Shown here one piece after another: positions 7,390-15,602 of a DNA stretch of 37,976 bases. Below the pieces are notes generated by a model. The model had not been told where the DNA came from, did not search any database, and saw only the letters and a list, made by a program, of their open reading frames with translations. Source of the stretch: Hyphomicrobiales bacterium (GTDB taxonomy: Bacteria > Pseudomonadota > Alphaproteobacteria > Rhizobiales > Aestuariivirgaceae); assembly GCA_026990765.1 (NCBI GenBank), contig JALXCV010000134.1:1-37976 (forward strand). The letters are read 5' to 3'. The translations under genes and the position numbers were made by a program. Each line of letters opens with the position of its first letter. Position 1 is the stretch's first letter.

Positions 7390-7419
7390 ACCGGGTCTGG
7401 TGTCTGCATCAGACCCGGT
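7390..7419 (+). terminator. Intercistronic hairpin/attenuator between phnD and phnC
   Basis: ACCGGGTCTG (7390-7399) pairs perfectly with CAGACCCGGT (7410-7419), loop of ten, followed by T-rich ATTTCTTGTTTTC. It sits right after the binding-protein gene and before the ATPase gene. This is the usual position for a partial terminator or 3'-end stabiliser that raises the amount of binding protein over the membrane components. Confidence 0.75.
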
Positions 7420-7460
7420 ATTTCTTGTTTTCATTTATTTTTACGGGGCGGGGAACGCTT

Positions 7461-8273
7461 ATGTTGCGTCTTGAGAATGTTTTTAAACGCTATAAAACCG
7501 GTGATCTGGCTTTGAAAGATGTTACGCTGGAAATACCTGATGGGCAGGTAATTGCGTTAATTGGTCCTTCCGGTGCCGGCAAGTCGACCCTTATCAGATG
7601 TGTCAACCGGTTGGTCAATCCAACCAGTGGCAAGATATTTCTGGGTGATACCGAGCTTACATCGCTTTCATCGGGTGCATTGCGCAAGGCGCGCCGGCGC
7701 ATGGGGATGATTTTTCAGGAATATGCGCTGGTTGAGCGTCTGACAGTCATGGAAAATGTCTTGTCAGGACGACTTGGATATGTTGGCTTCTGGGCCAGCT
7801 GGTTTCGCAAATTCCCCAAAAAGGATGTGCAGGAAGCCTTTCGTCTGCTTGACCGGGTTGGCCTGCTGCATATGGCTGACAAGCGGGCAGATGAATTGTC
7901 CGGTGGCCAGCGCCAGCGTGTCGGTATCTGCAGGGCCTTGATCCAGAATCCCGAATTATTGCTGGTTGATGAGCCGACCGCCAGCCTTGACCCCAAAACC
8001 TCCCGCCAGATCATGCGGTTGATCAATGAATTGTGCAAAGAGCGTGGACTGGCTGCAATTATCAATATTCATGATGTTCTGCTGGCGCAGATGTACTCAC
8101 AAAGGGTCGTAGGGCTAAAAGCCGGGGAGCTTGTGTTTGATGGACCACCTGAAGGTTTGGTGCCGGAAGTTCTGACAGATATTTATGGTGAGGAAGACTG
8201 GGAAGCCACGATCGAGGAAGTTGATGAGGATGATGAAGAACTCCTTGTTGAGGAAGCCGAGGTTGTCGCATGA
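7461..8273 (+). CDS. phnC: Phosphonate/phosphate ABC transporter ATP-binding protein
   Basis: ABC ATPase of 270 residues that powers the PhnDCE importer. Visible motifs: Walker [11 protein letters not shown]-loop IFQEYALV, the PhnC-typical insertion [17 protein letters not shown], signature [10 protein letters not shown], Walker [14 protein letters not shown], and switch His in NIHD. I chose ATG 7461 (preceded by GGGGAA) instead of an upstream in-frame start at 7425, because the protein then starts [11 protein letters not shown] as PhnC proteins do and the earlier start lies within the hairpin's T-rich tail. Oddity: the last 27 or so residues are strongly acidic (runs of Glu and Asp), an extension I do not know from typical PhnC. 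The stop overlaps the phnE start (ATGA). Confidence 0.92.
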   Translation: MLRLENVFKRYKTGDLALKDVTLEIPDGQVIALIGPSGAGKSTLIRCVNRLVNPTSGKIFLGDTELTSLSSGALRKARRRMGMIFQEYALVERLTVMENVLSGRLGYVGFWASWFRKFPKKDVQEAFRLLDRVGLLHMADKRADELSGGQRQRVGICRALIQNPELLLVDEPTASLDPKTSRQIMRLINELCKERGLAAIINIHDVLLAQMYSQRVVGLKAGELVFDGPPEGLVPEVLTDIYGEEDWEATIEEVDEDDEELLVEEAEVVA

Positions 8274-9100
8274 GTGAGGTATCAGCAGAAAAGAAGTTTC
8301 CTGACCGCTGGAAAAAGCCACCCTTTATTAGCAATCCCACCTTGCGCTGGCTGCTTTATGTGGCAGTTGCAGTGTATTTTGCCACAGCTTTCGGGACTAT
8401 GGATATTGACTGGCAGCGGGCATGGGAAGGACTGCCTCGCGGGGCGGAATTTCTGGCGTCATTTTTCCCGCCATCACTTACTGATTCAAATGGTGTGCAT
8501 GTTACCGGCACCATTATTGATGGTATTCTGGATTCGATCTGGATGGCGATATTGGCAACAGTTGCCGGCATTGTGTTGTCAGTTCCGGTCGGACTTGGCG
8601 CGGCGCGTAATCTGTCTCCGATGCCGGTTTATCTGTTCTGTCGTTCGATAATTGCGGTATCACGGACATTCCCGGAAGTCATTCTGGCAATTTTTGCCGT
8701 GAAGCTGTTTGGCTTTGGTTCGTTTGCAGGTCTGGTGGCGCTTTCGATTGGCACAATCGGGTTTTTTGCCAAATTGCTGGCAGAAGATATCGAGACTTCT
8801 TCCACTTCCCAAAATGAAGCTGTCAAGGTTACCGGGGCCAACTGGTTCCAGTGGGTGAATTATGCAATCCAGCCACAGGTGATGCCGCGTATGATTGGTC
8901 TGGCCATGTACCGGCTTGATATCAACTTCCGTGAAAGTGCGGTGGTGGGTATTGTTGGTGGTGGCGGAATTGGGGATACGCTGAAAACCTCGTTTGAGCG
9001 CTATGATTTTTCCATTTCGGCAACCATCCTTATAGTAATTATCGTGATTGTGATTTCGCTTGAATATTCATCAGGCTATTTGAGAAAGTGGGTGCAATAA
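8270..9100 (+). CDS. phnE: Phosphonate/phosphate ABC transporter permease (first PhnE)
   Basis: Inner-membrane permease of 276 residues with about six helices. The start overlaps the phnC stop by four bases. A cytoplasmic N-terminus is followed by a first helix ([17 protein letters not shown]), a periplasmic stretch, then the binding-protein-dependent transport core. The coupling (EAA-type) loop reads [24 protein letters not shown] in part and is followed by [17 protein letters not shown], the typical PhnE ending. It pairs with the second permease at 9100, giving a heterodimeric channel as in PhoE/PhoT of S. meliloti. Confidence 0.9.
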   Translation: MSEVSAEKKFPDRWKKPPFISNPTLRWLLYVAVAVYFATAFGTMDIDWQRAWEGLPRGAEFLASFFPPSLTDSNGVHVTGTIIDGILDSIWMAILATVAGIVLSVPVGLGAARNLSPMPVYLFCRSIIAVSRTFPEVILAIFAVKLFGFGSFAGLVALSIGTIGFFAKLLAEDIETSSTSQNEAVKVTGANWFQWVNYAIQPQVMPRMIGLAMYRLDINFRESAVVGIVGGGGIGDTLKTSFERYDFSISATILIVIIVIVISLEYSSGYLRKWVQ

Positions 9101-9915
9101 TGCCTATTATAGATAAACCGGATGGTCCTGTATGGAAACGTCGCAAAACACCGGTGCAATTACTGATCTGGTTTGGCTGGATGGTAGCAATTGCAATAAC
9201 GGTCATGGCCTGGAAGCGTATTGCAGCCAATGATCTTTTATGGGTGTATATGCCAACAGCCGGGCAACAGGCCGTGGACATGATGCAGCGGATGATACCA
9301 CCAAACTGGTCCTATATGGACAAATTGTGGAAGCCGGTCTGGGATACTTTGAATATTGCCACTATTGGTTCTGTCATGGCGATGGCTATTGCCGTTCCTG
9401 TGGCTTTTGCAGCTGCCAGAAATACTACTCCCCACAAGCTGGTGCGGGCCTTTGCCCTGCTTATCATTGTCTCGACCCGTTCGGTTAATTCACTGATCTG
9501 GGCATTGGCGCTGGTATTTATTCTGGGACCTGGAGTGCTGGCCGGCACGCTGGCAATTGGTCTGCGCTCAATTGGTGGTTGCTCAAAGCTGCTATATGAA
9601 GCGATTGAGGAAATAGACCATAATCAGGTTGAGGCTATTGAGGCAACCGGTGCTTCCAGGCTGCAGCAGATGGCTTACGGGATTCTTCCACAGGTAATGC
9701 CTACCTTTGCCGGGGTCGGGGTGTTTCGCTGGGATATCAATATTCGCCAGTCAACCATTTTGGGGTTGGTCGGGGCGGGCGGCATCGGGTTGCAGCTTTC
9801 CAGTTCGATGAATACGCTGGCCTGGACACAGGTCTCAATGATCCTGCTGGTCATTTTAGGCACAGTGGTTATTTCTGAAACCGTTTCAGCCAAGGTGCGA
9901 CACGCAATTATCTGA
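9100..9915 (+). CDS. phnE: Phosphonate/phosphate ABC transporter permease (second PhnE, PhoT-like)
   Basis: Second membrane subunit, 271 residues from ATG 9100, which shares its A with the preceding TAA stop (TAATG), a typical coupling arrangement; a GTG at 9088 in the same frame is the alternative. It has an N-terminal helix (LLIWFGWMVAIAITVMAW), then a transport core with coupling loop EAIEATGASRLQQMAYG and NIRQSTILGLVGAGGIG. It clearly derives from the same family as the upstream permease, and the two probably form the heterodimer. The operon seems to end here; a hairpin follows at 9960-9983. Confidence 0.9.
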   Translation: MPIIDKPDGPVWKRRKTPVQLLIWFGWMVAIAITVMAWKRIAANDLLWVYMPTAGQQAVDMMQRMIPPNWSYMDKLWKPVWDTLNIATIGSVMAMAIAVPVAFAAARNTTPHKLVRAFALLIIVSTRSVNSLIWALALVFILGPGVLAGTLAIGLRSIGGCSKLLYEAIEEIDHNQVEAIEATGASRLQQMAYGILPQVMPTFAGVGVFRWDINIRQSTILGLVGAGGIGLQLSSSMNTLAWTQVSMILLVILGTVVISETVSAKVRHAII

Positions 9916-9959
9916 GCGATCGGCAACGGCAACGGTTTGGATACTATTTCAGTGCTATT

Positions 9960-9983
9960 GTGGGAGCAATAATCTGCTCCCAC
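9960..9983 (+). terminator. Hairpin at the end of the phn operon
   Basis: GTGGGAGCA (9960-9968) and TGCTCCCAC (9975-9983) form a perfect nine-base stem with a six-base loop, between the phn operon and the next gene. There is no clear T-run after it (TTCAAGG), so termination may be partial. Confidence 0.5.
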
Positions 9984-10001
9984 TTCAAGGCCTGATCATT
10001 T

Positions 10002-13000
10002 ATGTCCAGTAACCTCACTCACCTTTTAAAAACCCGCCGGTTTGCGCCGATGTTCATTACCCAGTTTCTGGGTGCGTTCAATGATAATCTGTTCAAGAAT
10101 GCCCTGACCATACTGATATTGTTCAGGCTGGCTGACCAGATTGCCCTTGATGGCGGGGTAGTGGTGACGCTGGCAGCGGGTATATTCATTCTGCCATTCT
10201 TCTTGTTCTCGGCCCTTGCCGGACAACTGGCTGACAAATATGAAAAGTCGCAGCAGGTCAGAATGATCAAGCTGGCTGAAATTGTGATTATGGTCGTGGC
10301 ATCACTGGCCTTTATTCTGTCCAGTGCCTGGATGCTGATTGCGGTATTGTTTGCCATGGGGGTGCAGTCGGCATTTTTTGGGCCGTTGAAATATGCGATA
10401 TTGCCTGATCATCTCAAAGAAGAAGAACTGATTGGCGGCAATGCGTTTTTTGAAGCCGGGACTTTTCTGGCAATCCTTATGGGCACCATTGGTGGCGGAC
10501 TGATTATTCTTACTGACAATGGCATTGCCATTATCTGCACAGCCATTCTGGGAGTAGCGATTGCCGGTTATATTGCATCCCGCCAGGTGTCGGTTGCGCC
10601 AGCCGGGATGCCGGATTTGAAGATCAATTACAATATTTTCAGCGAAACCCGTTCGATGGTGGCTGAATCGTTCAAAGAGCGCGATATGGGGCTGATCATT
10701 CTTGGCATATCGTGGTTCTGGCTGGTTGGCGGGGTGGTGCTGTCGCAATTTCCGCCACTGGTAAAAGATGTTGTTGGCGGCAATGAACATGTGGTGACCT
10801 TGTTCCTGACAATCTTTTCAGTTGGTATTGGTGTTGGATCACTTTTGTGCAACCGGCTGCTGCAAGGTGAAGTATCGGCCAAATATGTGCCGGTTGGTGC
10901 CATTGGCATAACCTTGTTCATTATTGACCTGTATTTTTCTGTTCGCGGATTTGGAGAACCAAAGGCACAGCTTTTGGGCATAAATGCGTTTCTGTCTGAT
11001 TTCGCCGGTTGGAGGATTATTTTTGATCTTTTGGGAATTTCGATCAGTTCCGGGCTGTTTATCGTGCCGCTTTATGCGATGATGCAATCGCGCTCAGACG
11101 AGATGGCAAGAGCGCGCACCATTGCCTCCAACAATATCATGAATGCGCTGTTCATGGTGGCGGGAACCCTGGTGGCGGCGATAATGCTGATTGTCGGGTT
11201 TACGGTTCCAGGTGTACTTCTGGCACTGGGGCTGTTTAATATTATCGTCACCATTTATATTGTCAGGCTGCTGCCGCGCCACACAATCAGGGCAGTATTA
11301 TCTGTGATCTTGAGTTTTTTATACCGGGTTGAGGTCAAGGGGTCTGAGAATATTGCCAAGGCTGGAAAACGGGCAGTGATCGCGGTAAATCATGTGTCAT
11401 TTCTTGACGGGTTGCTGATCGGGGTATTTTTGCCGGTGCAGCCGGTATTTGCCATAGATTCATTTATTGCCCGGCAATGGTGGCTGAAACCGTTCATGAA
11501 TCTGATTAACGCCTTTCCGCTTGATCCAACCAATCCGATGGCGATCAAGTCGCTTATTCGCGAGATTGAAAAAGACCAGCATGTGGTGATTTTTCCAGAA
11601 GGGCGGATAACGGTTACCGGCGCGCTGATGAAAGTGTTTGAAGGGCCAGGCATGATTGCCGACAAGGCAAATGCGCCAGTGGTGCCGGTACGGATTGATG
11701 GTGCGCAATATTCGTTCTTTTCACGGCTGCGCGGCAAGGTTCGGATCAGGCCATTTCCCAAGATCACCATTACCATTTTGGAGCCTAAGCGAATTTCAGC
11801 TCCTGATGAGCTAAAGGGCAGGGCGCGGCGAAATGAAATCTCGTTGCAGCTTTATGATCTGATGAGCGAGATGATCTTCAAGACCTGTGACAAGCAAAAA
11901 ACCCTGTTCAGTGCCCTGATTGATGCAAGGATGGTGCATGGTGCAAAACAGGTGGTAGCAGAAGATATTGACCGCAAACCGCTGAACTATAAAAGGCTGG
12001 TGCTTGGTTCATTTGTACTTGGGCGCGAGATTGGCAAAATTACCGGCAAAGGTGAGTATGTGGGGTTGATGCTGCCCAATTCGGTTGGTGCGGTGGTAAC
12101 CTTCTTTGCCCTTCAGGCAACCGGGCGGGTTCCCGCCATGCTGAATTTTGCAACCGGGGCCAATTCCATTTTATCAGCTATTGAAACTGGCGGTATCAAA
12201 ACCGTTTTGACATCAAGACGGTTTATTGAAAAGGCAAAGATGCAGGCGGTTGCCGACCAGCTGGCTGGTAAAATCCGGCTGGTTTATCTGGAAGATATCA
12301 AGGATAATATTGCCGGCATCAGCAAGGTTTACGGCATTTTCGCCAATATGTTCCCCGGATTTTTCCACAGGATGTATGGCAGTAAAAATGATCAGCCTGC
12401 TGTCATATTATTCACTTCCGGTTCTGAAGGAACACCAAAGGGGGTGGTGCTCAGCCATCAAAATCTGTTGGCAAATTGTTGCCAGCTGGCGGCAAGGATT
12501 GATTTTTCTCCCCAGGATATTGTGTTTAATGCCCTGCCGATATTCCATTCATTCGGTCTGACAGGTGGCATGCTGCTGCCGATGCTGTCGGGGATCAAGA
12601 CATTCCTTTATCCATCACCATTGCATTACCGTATTGTTCCAGCGCTGATCTATGACAGCAATGCCACGATCATGTTTGGCACTGATACATTCCTTTCAGG
12701 TTATGCGCGGGTGGCTCATTCCTATGATTTTTATTCAATCCGTTATGTTTTTGCCGGGGCTGAAAAGGTTCGCGATGAGACCCGCAAAGCCTGGTTTGAC
12801 AAATTCGGTTTGCGAATACTTGAGGCTTATGGGGCAACTGAAACCGCACCGGGGATTGCTGCCAATACACCGATGCACTACAAGGCTGGAACTGTCGGGC
12901 GGTTACTGCCATCGATTGCGGCAAGGCTGGAACCGGTTCCGGGAATTGACAGGGGCGGCAGGCTGATTGTTACCGGTCCCAATATCATGATGGGTTATTT

Positions 13001-13415
13001 GCGGGCTGAAAATCCAGGGGTTATCGAGCCGACCAAAGACAGCCAGTATGATACAGGCGACATTGTTGATATTGATGCAGAAGGTTTTGTTACCATTCTT
13101 GGCCGGGCCAAACGCTTTGCCAAGATAGCCGGGGAAATGGTTTCCTTGACCGCGGTTGAGAACTATGCCGGTTCGTGCTGGCCAGATAATGCCCATGCCG
13201 TTGTGGCAGTGCCCGATGAACGCAAGGGTGAGCAATTGGTGTTGGTGACCGACAATCAAAAAGCTGAACGCAAACATTTGCTGGAATGGGCGCGCACCAA
13301 TGGTGTGGCTGAACTGATGATCCCGCGTGATATCATGATTGTCGATCAGCTGCCGGTGCTGGGAACCGGCAAGACCGATTATGTGTCGATTGCGAAAATG
13401 GTTGCCGGTAAATAA
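10002..13415 (+). CDS. aas: LplT-Aas fusion: lysophospholipid transporter / acyltransferase / acyl-ACP synthetase
   Basis: A three-module protein of 1137 residues for salvage of lysophospholipids. Residues about 1-420 are a 12-helix MFS transporter of the LplT type (opens FITQFLGAFNDNLFKNAL). Residues about 440-640 are a PlsC-type acyltransferase with NHVSFLDG (His464, Asp469) and FPEGRIT. Residues about 650-1137 are an AMP-forming acyl-ACP synthetase with FTSGSEGTPKG (from residue 804), YGATETAP, YDTGDIV and the C-terminal catalytic Lys in GTGKTDY. E. coli has LplT and Aas as neighbouring separate proteins; here transport, activation and re-acylation lie on one chain, a known arrangement in some alphaproteobacteria. 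The ribosome site is weak (AAGG 14 bases upstream). The next gene starts four bases after the stop. Confidence 0.92.
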   Translation: MSSNLTHLLKTRRFAPMFITQFLGAFNDNLFKNALTILILFRLADQIALDGGVVVTLAAGIFILPFFLFSALAGQLADKYEKSQQVRMIKLAEIVIMVVASLAFILSSAWMLIAVLFAMGVQSAFFGPLKYAILPDHLKEEELIGGNAFFEAGTFLAILMGTIGGGLIILTDNGIAIICTAILGVAIAGYIASRQVSVAPAGMPDLKINYNIFSETRSMVAESFKERDMGLIILGISWFWLVGGVVLSQFPPLVKDVVGGNEHVVTLFLTIFSVGIGVGSLLCNRLLQGEVSAKYVPVGAIGITLFIIDLYFSVRGFGEPKAQLLGINAFLSDFAGWRIIFDLLGISISSGLFIVPLYAMMQSRSDEMARARTIASNNIMNALFMVAGTLVAAIMLIVGFTVPGVLLALGLFNIIVTIYIVRLLPRHTIRAVLSVILSFLYRVEVKGSENIAKAGKRAVIAVNHVSFLDGLLIGVFLPVQPVFAIDSFIARQWWLKPFMNLINAFPLDPTNPMAIKSLIREIEKDQHVVIFPEGRITVTGALMKVFEGPGMIADKANAPVVPVRIDGAQYSFFSRLRGKVRIRPFPKITITILEPKRISAPDELKGRARRNEISLQLYDLMSEMIFKTCDKQKTLFSALIDARMVHGAKQVVAEDIDRKPLNYKRLVLGSFVLGREIGKITGKGEYVGLMLPNSVGAVVTFFALQATGRVPAMLNFATGANSILSAIETGGIKTVLTSRRFIEKAKMQAVADQLAGKIRLVYLEDIKDNIAGISKVYGIFANMFPGFFHRMYGSKNDQPAVILFTSGSEGTPKGVVLSHQNLLANCCQLAARIDFSPQDIVFNALPIFHSFGLTGGMLLPMLSGIKTFLYPSPLHYRIVPALIYDSNATIMFGTDTFLSGYARVAHSYDFYSIRYVFAGAEKVRDETRKAWFDKFGLRILEAYGATETAPGIAANTPMHYKAGTVGRLLPSIAARLEPVPGIDRGGRLIVTGPNIMMGYLRAENPGVIEPTKDSQYDTGDIVDIDAEGFVTILGRAKRFAKIAGEMVSLTAVENYAGSCWPDNAHAVVAVPDERKGEQLVLVTDNQKAERKHLLEWARTNGVAELMIPRDIMIVDQLPVLGTGKTDYVSIAKMVAGK

Positions 13416-13418
13416 TCC

Positions 13419-14063
13419 ATGTTGAGCCTTAACCGCATTGCTCTTGTCACAATGTTTGCAATTGCCGGGTTCATGATCTGGCAATTTCGTGAAAAGCTTT
13501 ATGCCGACAAGGGCCAGCTGATCATAGTAGCACCGCAAGGCATAAATGACCCGGTGGTGTTTTCATGGCATGGCGAGGTTCAACTGCCAATGGCAAAACA
13601 GTTGGGTGAAGCGTTTGGTAAATGGAAATCACGCTCCAGCCATATTCTGATTGATCTTGATTCTCCAGGCGGTTCGCTGTTTGAGGGCAAGCAGGTGGTG
13701 GAGCTGATTATCTTGATGAAGCGAACACACCGGGTTGACACTATTGTCAGGGCCGGGAAAATCTGTCTGTCAATGTGCGTGCCGATCTTTTTACAGGGCC
13801 AGATGAGAATGGCGGCAGCTTCCTCAAAATGGATGTTTCACCAGCCATCCTATGTTGATGATATTACAGATAAAAAGGTCAAGGTCAGCAAATCAAAGCA
13901 GCAGGCACTGGCCAGAAAATTCTTCAACAGATATCTGCTGGATTCAGAGATTGACCGTAAATGGCTACAAAATTTACAGCGTGAATGGCAAAAGGGTGAT
14001 GTGTGGCGGACCGGTCAAGAATTGTATGATGAAGGGGCAAATGTAATTAACCAGCTGTTGTAA
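13419..14063 (+). CDS. Membrane-anchored ClpP/SppA-fold (COG3904-like) protein
   Basis: A 214-residue protein with one N-terminal hydrophobic anchor (about residues 7-22) and a periplasmic ClpP/crotonase-fold domain. LIDLDSPGGSL at about residue 80 matches the oxyanion strand of SppA/ClpP-like proteases. The following CLSMC (about 118) corresponds to the position that holds the nucleophile in exported ClpP-like proteins (often CxSxC in alphaproteobacteria), and FHQP (about 143) supplies a conserved His. A proteolytic activity is plausible but not proven. The C-terminal part is basic and helical. The gene starts three bases after the LplT-Aas stop, so the two are probably cotranscribed, hinting at an envelope-lipid or membrane-quality role. 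Confidence 0.65.
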   Translation: MLSLNRIALVTMFAIAGFMIWQFREKLYADKGQLIIVAPQGINDPVVFSWHGEVQLPMAKQLGEAFGKWKSRSSHILIDLDSPGGSLFEGKQVVELIILMKRTHRVDTIVRAGKICLSMCVPIFLQGQMRMAAASSKWMFHQPSYVDDITDKKVKVSKSKQQALARKFFNRYLLDSEIDRKWLQNLQREWQKGDVWRTGQELYDEGANVINQLL

Positions 14064-14072
14064 ACTGGTTAA
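14047..14072 (+). terminator. Hairpin overlapping the stop codon of the ClpP-like gene
   Basis: TTAACCAG (14047-14054) pairs with CTGGTTAA (14065-14072) around a ten-base loop containing part of the TAA stop. No T-run follows, so it is a weak terminator or an mRNA 3'-end structure. The following stretch to 14213 shows no gene that I can support. Confidence 0.35.
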
Positions 14073-14213
14073 CCATAAAGCCGAAGCTTGAGCTAATGGC
14101 GAAATATTCACTCATCTGACAAGGGATTCTTTAAGGAATAGTCATTACAGTTTGAAGGTGGATAATAGGGGACAATTGTGCGTTTTGCGTGCAAGGCCCG
14201 GTTGGGAGTTAAA

Positions 14214-15602
14214 ATGTTCACCATTGACAGATGGCTGAAATATCTGCCCGGTCCGATACGGGGGCTGGTTGAAGAAATGGCGAAGGGCCAGAGTGACACG
14301 GCGAAATCACAGCGCGGTGCCTTTGCAGCTTTCCTCATTCGTGTTGCTTCTGCTGCCATTGCCTTTTTGTCCCAGGTTTTACTGGCCCGCTGGATCGGTG
14401 CGCATGAATACGGGATTTTTACCTATGTATGGGTGTGGATCAATGTAATTGGCACCCTTTGTGCTGCCGGTTTTGCAACATCGGTAATGCGGTTTATTCC
14501 TGAATATGCCTCACATCATGATTTTGACCATGTGCGTGGATATTTGCGTGCAGGAAGGGCGTTTTCAACTCTTGCCGGTCTGGTGTCAACAATCAGCGGT
14601 TTGCTGATCCTGTATTATTTTGATGATTTTGTTGAAGATTATTATCGCATACCATTTGCCATAGCGCTGTTATGTGTCCCGGCCTTTGCATTGACAGATT
14701 TTCAGGACGGGCTGGGCCGGGCGCAGGGGTGGCTCGATCTGGCGCTGATACCGCCCTATATTTTCAGGCCGGTATTGTTGTTTGTATTTATTGGTGGTGC
14801 GGTGCTGATCGGCTGGTCGCGTGATGCTGAAACAGCTGTGATATCGGTGGTTGCCGCCACCTGGATAACTGCCGCGGCGCAATATCTGTTGCAGAAAAAG
14901 CGGATGCGTGAAGCTGTGCCATCTGGTCCGCGCAGTTATAAAATCGGTTTCTGGCTGAAAGTGTCATTGCCGGTCATTGCACTGGAAAGCTTTGCAATGA
15001 TGATGACCAATCTGGATATTCTGATCCTCAATTATTTTGTCAATCCCGATCAGATTGCCATTTACTATGCTGCGGTGAGAACCATTGCCCTGATCGCATT
15101 TGTGCATTTCTCGGTGACCGCAGCGGTTACATCGAAATTTGTTCCCTATTACACCAAGGGTGATATGGACGGGCTGAAGGCATTTTTTGTTGAGACCAGA
15201 AAATGGACTTTCCTGCCATCATTGATTGGAGCGGTTATACTGCTGGCGCTGGGCAAACCTTTATTGTGGTTGTTCGGGCCTGAATTTACAGCCAGCTATC
15301 CGGTGATGTTCGTAATGGTCATCGGCCTGTTGACCAGAGCGCTTGCTGGTCCCTTGCAGGGACTGATGATTGCAACCGGTCAGCAAAATGGCGCTGCACT
15401 GGCGCTGGGTGTGGCAGTGGTGTTCAACGTGGCGTTAAACTTTTTGCTGATACCAAAGTTTGGTTTGCTGGGAGCCGGGACTGCAACAGCAATTTCCTAT
15501 TGTATTGAATCCCTGTTGCTGTATTTGCAGTCAAAAAGGCTGTTTTCGCAATCAGGTCACCCGATAAAGGTGAAAGAAATCAATGGTTCAGCTGCTGAAT
15601 GA
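14214..15602 (+). CDS. Polysaccharide flippase (Wzx/MATE/MurJ superfamily membrane protein)
   Basis: An integral membrane protein of 462 residues with about 12-14 helices, the layout of oligosaccharide flippases of the MVF/Wzx superfamily. Diagnostic segments are AAFLIRVASAAIAFLSQVLL, ARWIGAHEYGIFTYVW (very typical of Wzx-like proteins) and, near the end, the small-residue helix LLGAGTATAISYCIE. I chose ATG 14214, preceded by GGGAG at good spacing; a GTG at 14178 is in frame but has no such signal. It should flip a lipid-linked glycan across the inner membrane. The following gene overlaps by 20 bases. There are no glycosyltransferase or polymerase genes in the window, so the glycan is unknown. 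Confidence 0.85.
   Translation: MFTIDRWLKYLPGPIRGLVEEMAKGQSDTAKSQRGAFAAFLIRVASAAIAFLSQVLLARWIGAHEYGIFTYVWVWINVIGTLCAAGFATSVMRFIPEYASHHDFDHVRGYLRAGRAFSTLAGLVSTISGLLILYYFDDFVEDYYRIPFAIALLCVPAFALTDFQDGLGRAQGWLDLALIPPYIFRPVLLFVFIGGAVLIGWSRDAETAVISVVAATWITAAAQYLLQKKRMREAVPSGPRSYKIGFWLKVSLPVIALESFAMMMTNLDILILNYFVNPDQIAIYYAAVRTIALIAFVHFSVTAAVTSKFVPYYTKGDMDGLKAFFVETRKWTFLPSLIGAVILLALGKPLLWLFGPEFTASYPVMFVMVIGLLTRALAGPLQGLMIATGQQNGAALALGVAVVFNVALNFLLIPKFGLLGAGTATAISYCIESLLLYLQSKRLFSQSGHPIKVKEINGSAAE

Noticed and set aside
9088-9099. GTG 9088 as the start of the second phnE
   Set aside because: ATG 9100 overlaps the preceding stop as TAATG and needs no alternative start codon; the difference is only four residues, so certainty is limited.
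12903-13538. A 211-codon open frame on the minus strand across the end of the LplT-Aas fusion gene and the start of the ClpP-like gene
   Set aside because: It lies antisense to two supported genes, and its product has the odd His/Gln-rich composition of a shadow frame.
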